A DNA stretch of 64,000 bases, from assembly GCA_964564895.1 (NCBI GenBank), contig CAZMCB010000001.1, positions 27,434 to 91,433 on the forward strand. Reading direction: 5' to 3'. The notes under the pieces were generated by a model, which was not told the DNA's origin, made no database searches, and saw only the letters and a program-made list of their open reading frames with translations. The stretch comes from UBA2277 sp964564895. Its GTDB lineage: Bacteria > Patescibacteriota > Microgenomatia > UBA1400 > MFAQ01. This document shows positions 59,085 to 64,000 of the stretch, in pieces. The position numbers and the translations under genes were made by a program. Positions within the stretch are counted from its first letter, which is position 1. Every line of letters begins with the position of its first letter.

Positions 59085-60200
59085 ATGAAACGCCTATATT
59101 TAGTGCTCGCAGTTATCTTTTTTTCTTTGGCAGTTTGGATGCCGTTTGTTTTAAAGATTCAGCTTCCCGGATGGGGAATGGATTTTTCGGAAGGGTCCAA
59201 AATATTATGGCAAAACTATGACGGACCGAACTACCTAATCGTTGAAAAAACTTGGTACAACATAGAAGCTATCAAGACTCGATTTGCAAGCTTGATTCCG
59301 GCTGAGTATTATCCTGCTCACTTCCCTCTTTACCCAGCCATTATTGGTATTTTTGATCCTTTTATGAAGGGTCCTTCGGCAATGCTACTTTCTACTCTAC
59401 TCGGTAGCGTTTTGTGTTTTCTCATGTTTTATAAATACCTTAAAGAGTATGGATTGAGTAAGAATCCTTTTTGGTTGAGTTTAGTTTTTCTTATTTTGCC
59501 AGCTCGATGGGTAGCCTTGAGAGCTGTGGGTTCACCTGAGCCATGGTTTATATTTTTTATAATTGCGAGTATTTTTTATTTTCGAAAAAATAATTTTTGG
59601 ATGGCCGGATTATTTGGAGTATTCGCCCAGCTAACAAAAAGCCCTGCAGTGCTGCTGCTTGGAGCATATGGAATTTTTGCACTGGTTGAGTCTTGGAAAC
59701 AAAAGAAACTGCAGTTTAAATATCTTCCTCTATTGATCCAAGGGTTGGCTGTTGTAGGTTTGTTTTGGTTTTACGGCGTACGAACTGGAGATTTTTGGGC
59801 ATATTTTAATAGTGGCGATAATTTTCATCTATTTTGGCCACCATTTTCAATATTTGCTCCAAAGGGACAGGTTTGGGTAGGAAACTTCTGGCTTGAAGAT
59901 GTAATTATGACTTGGCTTATCTTCGGCATTGGTGTAGCCAAGATGTGGAGCAAAAAAATGAAGATCGAAACATATTTTGCAGGAATATTTTTCTTATCGA
60001 CTTTGTCCGTAGCTCACAGGGATATTAGCCGATATATCTTGCCAATCGCTCCTTTTGTGTTGGCAGGATGGGATAGCTTGATTCAGAAAAAAGAGTTTAA
60101 AGTGATTGCTGCAGTACTTGTGATCCCGATTCTTTTGTATAGCTGGAACTTCCTCCTGAACAATATGTCGCCTATCGCCAACTGGGCTCCGTATCTTTAG
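59085..60200 (+). CDS. PIG-V-like GT-C glycosyltransferase
   Basis: A 371-residue membrane protein with about nine helices. ILWQNYDGPNYLIVEKTWYN followed by YPAHFPLYPAIIGIF is the Asp-Gly/His-Tyr and Phe-Pro-Leu-Tyr-Pro pattern of the PIG-V-like family, here with Asn-Tyr in place of His-Tyr. LRAVGSPEPWFIFFIIASIF and AQLTKSPAVLLLGAYG are the later conserved blocks, and VAHRDISRYILPIAPFVLAG the last. It is related to the gene at 19304-20440. Transcribed alone from the shared promoter, it ends in a 4-nt convergent overlap with the GT2-GtrA gene. Confidence 0.78.
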   Translation: MKRLYLVLAVIFFSLAVWMPFVLKIQLPGWGMDFSEGSKILWQNYDGPNYLIVEKTWYNIEAIKTRFASLIPAEYYPAHFPLYPAIIGIFDPFMKGPSAMLLSTLLGSVLCFLMFYKYLKEYGLSKNPFWLSLVFLILPARWVALRAVGSPEPWFIFFIIASIFYFRKNNFWMAGLFGVFAQLTKSPAVLLLGAYGIFALVESWKQKKLQFKYLPLLIQGLAVVGLFWFYGVRTGDFWAYFNSGDNFHLFWPPFSIFAPKGQVWVGNFWLEDVIMTWLIFGIGVAKMWSKKMKIETYFAGIFFLSTLSVAHRDISRYILPIAPFVLAGWDSLIQKKEFKVIAAVLVIPILLYSWNFLLNNMSPIANWAPYL

Positions 60201-61378
60201 TTATTCTTTTTCTTCCAAATAACTAGGTTGTAGATGAACCAGTTTAGAGGGATGGTGAATAAGAAAATTCCAATGACCTGATAAAGGAATAATCGATCAC
60301 CAAAGAGGGCTGTAAGGAGCATTACAACAGTTGTAGGAATGACGATTCCAGAGATGACAGAACTAAGATTGAAAGTAACAAATTTTTGAATTAATTGCTT
60401 TCCCCAAATAAGTTTTTCGTTTTTGAAGGTCCAGATATTGTTTAGTGTGAAATTGGAAATTATTGATATCTCGGCAGCAAGTGCATTTGCGACGCCGTTG
60501 ATTAGACTGACGTTAGTTGGATCAACAACGAACAGAGACTTAATTATCTTGGCACCTAAAGTATTTACAACAAATCCGATTCCTCCGACGACACCAAATT
60601 TAATAAATTTTTGAGTGGTTGGATCGTTCCACCTTAGAAGAAAAACGGATCTAAAAATATCTTTGGCCGTTTTTGGCTCTATCTTGGACTCGCCTTTGGT
60701 TCTTAAGCCAAACTGTAGAGGTATTTCTTTTACATCGGCACCTAACTTGACCATTTTGTACAAAAACTCAAGTTTGTAGCCAAAATTTTTGGAGTACAGA
60801 TGATCCATATCCATGGTGTCTACAAATCCCTTGACTCTACTGGCTTTGAGGCCACCAGTTGGATCTGTAATTTTGAAGAACATTTTTGAAGGGAAGAAAA
60901 GAACAAAGCGAGCAACCATTCCACCCACTTCGCTAAAAAAGACACGTTTGAATCCCCAACCCTTGGGGTTGCTTCCTCCCTTTATTTTGCGAGAACCCAA
61001 AACGTAGTCGTAGCCTGCCGTAATTTCTTTGAGGAGGACTGGAATGTCTTTGGGTGGGTGTTGGAAGTCAGCATCAAACTCGATAAGAACATCAGCCTTA
61101 AGCTCTTTCATAGCGTATCTAAAGCCTTTGACATAGGCTCCACCTATACCAGCCTTGGTTGGGTTGAGGAAAAGCTCAAGGTTTTTGTATTTTTTTTGCT
61201 TGCTTTGGACAATTTTGTATGTACCGTCTGGAGAGGTATCATCGACTACCAGTAGTATGCACTGATAGTCCTTGATTTTGGGGAAAACATCACCACAGAG
61301 TGTGTCGATCATCTCGCCGATTGTTCCGGCTTCATTGTAGGTTGGGATGACAACAACTGCGACGGGAAGTTTTTGCAT
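60197..61378 (-). CDS. GT2-GtrA fusion, polyprenyl-phosphate sugar synthase
   Basis: A 393-residue two-domain protein. Residues 1-240 are a DPM1-like GT2: VAVVVIPTYNEAGTIGEMID, CILLVVDDTSPDGTYKIVQS, GIGGAYVKGFRYAMKELKAD, VLIEFDADFQHPPKDIPVLL and GLRTKGESKIE. Residues about 255-390 are a four-helix GtrA-like domain, opening with QKFIKFGVVGGIGFVVNTLG and containing NFTLNNIWTFKNEK, the classical GtrA motif. GtrA proteins are thought to help flip or retain the polyprenyl-phosphate sugar, so synthesis and translocation may be coupled. It is 3 nt downstream of the CDGSH gene. Confidence 0.9.
   Translation of the reverse strand: MQKLPVAVVVIPTYNEAGTIGEMIDTLCGDVFPKIKDYQCILLVVDDTSPDGTYKIVQSKQKKYKNLELFLNPTKAGIGGAYVKGFRYAMKELKADVLIEFDADFQHPPKDIPVLLKEITAGYDYVLGSRKIKGGSNPKGWGFKRVFFSEVGGMVARFVLFFPSKMFFKITDPTGGLKASRVKGFVDTMDMDHLYSKNFGYKLEFLYKMVKLGADVKEIPLQFGLRTKGESKIEPKTAKDIFRSVFLLRWNDPTTQKFIKFGVVGGIGFVVNTLGAKIIKSLFVVDPTNVSLINGVANALAAEISIISNFTLNNIWTFKNEKLIWGKQLIQKFVTFNLSSVISGIVIPTTVVMLLTALFGDRLFLYQVIGIFLFTIPLNWFIYNLVIWKKKNN
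60198..60225. repeat. Inverted repeat across a convergent stop
   Basis: TAGTTATT (60198-60205, beginning with the stop codon) and AATAACTA (60218-60225) are perfect arms around a 12-nt loop. No T-tract follows on either strand. It is the only hairpin-like structure at this convergent junction and may be a weak end signal. Confidence 0.3.
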
Positions 61379-61381
61379 AAG

Positions 61382-61636
61382 TTACTTTGATTTTTCGTCT
61401 TTACAACAACCATCATCGCATTTTCCACAACACTCGTGATCTGCATCTGGCTCGGCGATTATTTCTTCTCTTTTGTTGTCTTCATCGTACCAGTAAAGTT
61501 TTTTCTCGTCTTCGCCAATTGTTTTAAGGTGAGAACCGTCGCAGAAAGGCTGGTTTTTACTCAATCCGCACATACAGATTGCTTTGTCTCCTGCTATCAA
61601 TGGACCATGGGCTGATTTTTTTACTAGTCTTGCCAT
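61382..61636 (-). CDS. CDGSH iron-sulfur protein with Cys-rich tail
   Basis: An 84-residue protein. CMCGLSKNQPFCDGSH (residues 21-36) is an exact CDGSH motif: Cys21, Cys23, Cys32 and His36 should bind a [2Fe-2S] cluster. It is followed by an acidic segment and a tail with Cys69, Cys70, Cys73, Cys77 and Cys78, which could bind another metal. The start is the ATG at 61636, since the family begins here and a TATAAT lies 6 nt upstream; the frame is open further but that part overlaps trmD. Role unknown, perhaps redox or iron handling. It shares a transcript with the GT2-GtrA gene. Confidence 0.88.
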   Translation of the reverse strand: MARLVKKSAHGPLIAGDKAICMCGLSKNQPFCDGSHLKTIGEDEKKLYWYDEDNKREEIIAEPDADHECCGKCDDGCCKDEKSK

Positions 61637-61639
61637 AGG

Positions 61640-61652
61640 AGTATTATATACT
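61640..61652. promoter_or_regulatory. Overlapping divergent -10 boxes of trmD and CDGSH gene
   Basis: The near-palindrome AGTATTATATACT holds plus-strand TATACT (61647-61652), 9 nt before the trmD ATG at 61662, and minus-strand TATAAT (61643-61648), 6 nt before the CDGSH ATG at 61636. The layout matches the divergent promoter at 59066-59075. Confidence 0.6.
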
Positions 61653-61661
61653 CTAAAGATA

Positions 61662-62291
61662 ATGAAGATAGATATTTTGACTATATTTCCAGAGATGTTT
61701 GAGAAAGTATTTGGGACATCGATCATAGGAAGAGCCACGGGAACGGGTGTGGTGGAGATTAATGTGCGAAATTTGCGTGACTGGAGTGATGATAACTATA
61801 AAAGTGTAGATGACCGTCCTTTTGGCGGCGGAGCTGGGATGGTGATGAGAGTCGACGTAGTCGACCGCGCTTTGAAAGATCTGAAAACACCAAACTCTAA
61901 AGTAATATTGCTGGATACTAAGGGTAAAATGTACAATCAGAAAGCAGCAGAGACACTAAAGAGTGAAGAACATTTGATCTTAATAGCTCCTCACTTTGAG
62001 GGTATCGATCATCGCGTACACGACAATCTGGTTGATGAAGTATTTTCTATTGGACCTTTTGTGCTTTCGGGCGGAGAACTGCCTGTTATGGTGATGGTTG
62101 ACTCTATTGTGCGTCTACTTCCAGGTGCATTAGGTAACCCCAAATCTCTTGAAGAAGAGTCATATTCTGAAGAGTTTGAGACTGAGTATCCTCAGTACAC
62201 TCGACCGGCAGAATACAAGGGCTGGAAGGTTCCAGAAGTGCTACTTTCGGGGGATCATAAAAAAATTGCAGAGTGGAGAAAAAAGAAGTAG
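61662..62291 (+). CDS. trmD: tRNA (guanine-N1)-methyltransferase, short divergent form
   Basis: A 209-residue SPOUT methyltransferase that makes m1G37 in tRNA. It starts KIDILTIFPEMFEKVFGTSI, with SVDDRPFGGGAGMVMRVD (48-65), a trefoil-knot region IAPHFEGIDHRV (108-119), SIGPFVLSGGELPVMVMVDS (129-148), catalytic-type Arg151 and a C-terminal QYTRPAEYKGWKVPEVLLSG. Unusual points: the common CGRYEG is APHFEG, SIGDY is SIGPF, and the residue matching E. coli Asp169 is Glu166. The protein stops about 45 residues before the usual end. The start is the ATG at 61662 because the family begins there. It abuts the convergent small gene. Confidence 0.92.
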   Translation: MKIDILTIFPEMFEKVFGTSIIGRATGTGVVEINVRNLRDWSDDNYKSVDDRPFGGGAGMVMRVDVVDRALKDLKTPNSKVILLDTKGKMYNQKAAETLKSEEHLILIAPHFEGIDHRVHDNLVDEVFSIGPFVLSGGELPVMVMVDSIVRLLPGALGNPKSLEEESYSEEFETEYPQYTRPAEYKGWKVPEVLLSGDHKKIAEWRKKK

Positions 62292-62501
62292 CTAAGGAGC
62301 GTGGTTTTTCCAACGTTCTTCTCGATTTTCTTCAATTTCTTCGTTGTGCTTTCTAATCCACTCTTCATCAGCCATTTTCTTTTTGGTGTTTATATCTTCT
62401 TCGATTTTTTTGAGAGCTTCCTTTAGCTCAACACTCGGAGACCCATCAGGAGCAAATAATGGTGGTTGAGTTTCTTGGTTTGGATTAGGTATTTCGGACA
62501 T
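62292..62501 (-). CDS. Small charged hypothetical protein
   Basis: A 69-residue protein without signal peptide or helix spanning a membrane. The first 20 residues are Pro/Asn/Gln-rich (PNPNQETQPPLFAPDGSPS) and residues 25-65 form a strongly charged helix of Glu, Lys and Arg, likely a coiled coil. No family recognised. It follows the SagB-like gene by 2 nt and ends at the trmD stop without a gap, which supports a real co-transcribed gene rather than chance. Confidence 0.6.
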   Translation of the reverse strand: MSEIPNPNQETQPPLFAPDGSPSVELKEALKKIEEDINTKKKMADEEWIRKHNEEIEENREERWKNHAP

Positions 62502-62503
62502 AT

Positions 62504-63310
62504 TTATTTTGGATAGCCAATTGGCATTAGGGCAATTATAGTATCCCCTGATGAAACTGTAATTAGTTCTCTTAATTTTAATTCGTCAAAATTGGTACTT
62601 ACATTGGTTCCTAGCTTGAGACTTTCTGCTTCAAGAGCCACATTTTGAGCGGCATATCCGGCTTCCATGAAGACCTCTTTATCATGACTAATGCCGCCAT
62701 AGGCTTCTGCCATTTTGGCCATATCTCCAGTGATAACTAAAATTGCAGGAATGTCTTTGAATGAGGATTGATTTAATAAATCAAAGAGGGCTTCTCCCAT
62801 CTCTACTTTTTTTATTGGCTTTAGCTGATGGAGCATTGTTCTGTCCCCGGGGATGTATTGATACTCTCCTGCCTCTAATCCAGTAACGTTGTTGGCAATA
62901 AGAAAAACGGTAAGAGGATAGGTGGATTTGGCTGATGGAGCAGTTCTGTCGCCCCAATCAACATTGACACCTTGGGCTGCCCAGAGAATTTGGGAAACTT
63001 GTTTTAGAGTTAGTGCAGTGTCGGTAAAATCAAGTCTTGTTTTTCTATTTTTGAGAACTAGTTCTATTGAGCTTGCGCTTCGGTAGTCTGGAAGAGGAAG
63101 TGATATCCCGTCTGCTGGAAGAACCAACTCAACAGCAAATGACTCTTCTTGTGTAGGAACTTTTTTATCTTGATCACTAACAATGAGTGCTGTGAGAGAC
63201 AAACCTAATACTGCCAAAATAGTAAGCAAAGGAGTTTGCCATTTTTTGGCAAACTCCAGAACTAATTTTAGTGACAACTTTTGTTTTACAACAACCTTTT
63301 TCTTTTTCAC
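62504..63310 (-). CDS. Membrane-anchored SagB-like nitroreductase-fold protein
   Basis: A 268-residue protein. A Lys-rich N-terminus and one helix at residues about 27-45 predict an anchor with the rest outside the cytoplasm. Residues 80-266 match the SagB/ThcOx-type nitroreductase pattern: SIELVLKNRKTRLDFTDTAL, TLKQVSQILWAAQGV, YPLTVFLIANNVTGLEAGEY with QYIPG, EAGYAAQNVALEAESLKLGT and a terminal ALMPIGYPK. Family members bind FMN and oxidise or reduce small molecules or peptide azolines. An external location for an FMN fold is unusual. The start is GTG at 63310. No peptide-cyclase partner is present nearby. Confidence 0.8.
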   Translation of the reverse strand: MKKKKVVVKQKLSLKLVLEFAKKWQTPLLTILAVLGLSLTALIVSDQDKKVPTQEESFAVELVLPADGISLPLPDYRSASSIELVLKNRKTRLDFTDTALTLKQVSQILWAAQGVNVDWGDRTAPSAKSTYPLTVFLIANNVTGLEAGEYQYIPGDRTMLHQLKPIKKVEMGEALFDLLNQSSFKDIPAILVITGDMAKMAEAYGGISHDKEVFMEAGYAAQNVALEAESLKLGTNVSTNFDELKLRELITVSSGDTIIALMPIGYPK

Positions 63311-63325
63311 AGGGCAGTGATTGTT

Positions 63326-64000
63326 TTAGAGGTAACTACTTACCTTGGCTTCTTGTCTTATTTGTGAGTACCATTCTTGAGATCTGGTGTAGATTTCTTG
63401 CTGGTATAAAGAGTCTTTTATTTCGGCTGTAACATCTTCTAGTTTTTTGTCGGCGAAGGACTCTTTGTTTTCGGTGAAGTACTGCATAACAGCTTCATCA
63501 GTTATCTCAATTTTACCGGTGGATTCAATTAGTTTTTTGAGACCAAGACTCTGTTCAATTGACTGAAGTGCTTTGTCTTCGGTCATACCAAACTGAGCAA
63601 GAGCAGCTTTGAACTGTTCTTCTCCTCCATACTGAACCTTTATTTTGGCTAGTTCATCTTGAATTTCCTGATCGGTGACAACAATATTGTTTTTCTTTAA
63701 ATTTTCTTCAAGTAATCTTTCTGAAACTATCTCTTCTAGTGTCTGTTCTGCATATTTTTCGGCCATTTTGTTGTTTAGTTCCATGCGAGAGATGACTGAT
63801 TTGTTGACTGTGCCAGCAACAAAGAGACCTCTATTTTTTTGGACTAAAAGGAAGACTACTATACCAATAGCAATAATGAGAAGAACCTTGACGATAAAAA
63901 TAGGATTAATTTTCTTTTTGGAAACAATCTCAGCTAATGGAGCAACTCTCATTTTCTTAATAACTTTGACAGCCTTTTTGGCTTTGGTGGTAGTTTTTGG
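63326..64000 (-). CDS. SurA N-terminal-like membrane-anchored chaperone, partial at 5' end
   Basis: The frame is open to the window edge and 224 residues are visible. A basic, Lys/Thr-rich region (KTTTKAKKAVKVIKK just before the internal Met at 63952) precedes one helix (PIFIVKVLLIIAIGIVVFLL). The external part, VNKSVISRMELNNKMAEKYA onward with LEEIVSERLLEENLKKNNIV and TDQEIQDELAKIKVQYGGEE, matches the SurA N-terminal domain that binds unfolded proteins. There is no PpiC isomerase domain. The upstream Lys-rich residues mean the true start lies beyond 64000 rather than at the ATG 63952. A periplasmic-type folding role outside the membrane is likely. Confidence 0.8.
   Translation of the reverse strand, partial: PKTTTKAKKAVKVIKKMRVAPLAEIVSKKKINPIFIVKVLLIIAIGIVVFLLVQKNRGLFVAGTVNKSVISRMELNNKMAEKYAEQTLEEIVSERLLEENLKKNNIVVTDQEIQDELAKIKVQYGGEEQFKAALAQFGMTEDKALQSIEQSLGLKKLIESTGKIEITDEAVMQYFTENKESFADKKLEDVTAEIKDSLYQQEIYTRSQEWYSQIRQEAKVSSYL

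Noticed and set aside
61584..61661. N-terminal extension of trmD by 26 residues
   Set aside because: It would overlap the CDGSH gene and the shared promoter, and the family consensus begins at the ATG at 61662.
61637..61738. N-terminal extension of the CDGSH protein
   Set aside because: It runs through the trmD start and promoter; the TATAAT box sits 6 nt before the ATG at 61636.
62292..62320. Possible terminator near the trmD stop (GGTTTTTCC)
   Set aside because: The stem is only a few bases and lies in the coding region of the convergent small gene.
62504..63310. Ribosomal peptide (thiazole/oxazole) biosynthesis cluster suggested by the SagB-like protein
   Set aside because: No YcaO, SagC-like or precursor-peptide gene is present, and the SagB-like protein is membrane anchored.

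Overview
The window looks like a piece of a chromosome from a Candidate Phyla Radiation (Patescibacteria) bacterium, most likely of the Microgenomates group. This is an inference from several traits seen together: AT-rich DNA, extreme packing with ATGA start/stop overlaps, almost no Shine-Dalgarno sequences, a short trmD, an accumulation of polytopic GT-C glycosyltransferases, and the general family content. TGA is a normal stop here, which argues against the recoded (TGA = Gly) lineages. No tRNA, rRNA, CRISPR array, insertion sequence or prophage was recognised.

Nearly all of 1-61.4 kb is one very large cell-surface glycan or glycoprotein region, arranged as runs of co-directional genes. (A) 1-5532 (+) is a modified-sugar and assembly operon: the end of a sugar C-methyltransferase, a cupin, a DegT-type sugar aminotransferase, glycosyltransferases (GT), two methyltransferases and a DUF616 protein. 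(B) 5535-20440 (-) is a twelve-gene operon: GT4, methyltransferase, asparagine-synthase-like amidotransferase, large membrane proteins, DUF2304, a short UDP-sugar dehydrogenase, a polyprenyl-phosphate GT2, GT-C enzymes, an O-acyltransferase and a PIG-V-like mannosyltransferase. (C) 20523-21179 (+) is a HigB/HigA-type toxin-antitoxin pair. (D) 21157-22182 (-) GT4 and 22221-23375 (+) GT-C diverge from a 38-bp promoter region. (E) 23353-32051 (-) holds three GT2 genes, a GT87-like GT-C and a tandem triplet of PMT-like GT-C paralogues. (F) 32093-37565 (+) is a YfhO-like protein plus two GT-C genes. (G) 37562-41769 (-) is GT4, GT-C and two GT2. (H) 42039-59058 (-) is a twelve-gene operon with a 1053-residue secreted-domain/membrane fusion, a flippase, a tandem triplet of PTPS-related membrane proteins, PMT-like enzymes (including a recent tandem pair), GT2 genes and oligoribonuclease. 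(I) 59085-60200 (+) is a PIG-V-like GT-C, followed by a GT2-GtrA fusion and a CDGSH protein on the minus strand.

The last 2.4 kb is ordinary chromosome: trmD (+), facing a minus-strand set made of a SurA-like membrane-anchored protein, a membrane-anchored SagB-like nitroreductase-fold protein and a small charged protein.

Inferred workflow: cytoplasmic enzymes make unusual sugars (amino, C-methyl, uronic and possibly amidated uronic). GT2 enzymes of the DPM1/ALG5 type load sugars on polyprenyl phosphate, aided by GtrA and DUF2304 membrane partners. GT4 and GT2 enzymes build lipid-linked oligosaccharides. The flippase exports them, and about 19 GT-C-like membrane proteins finish the glycan or transfer it to proteins or lipids outside. 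The operon heads share -10 boxes only about 6-13 nt from the start codon, which suggests leaderless or nearly leaderless mRNAs. Convergent operons abut or overlap at all six junctions.
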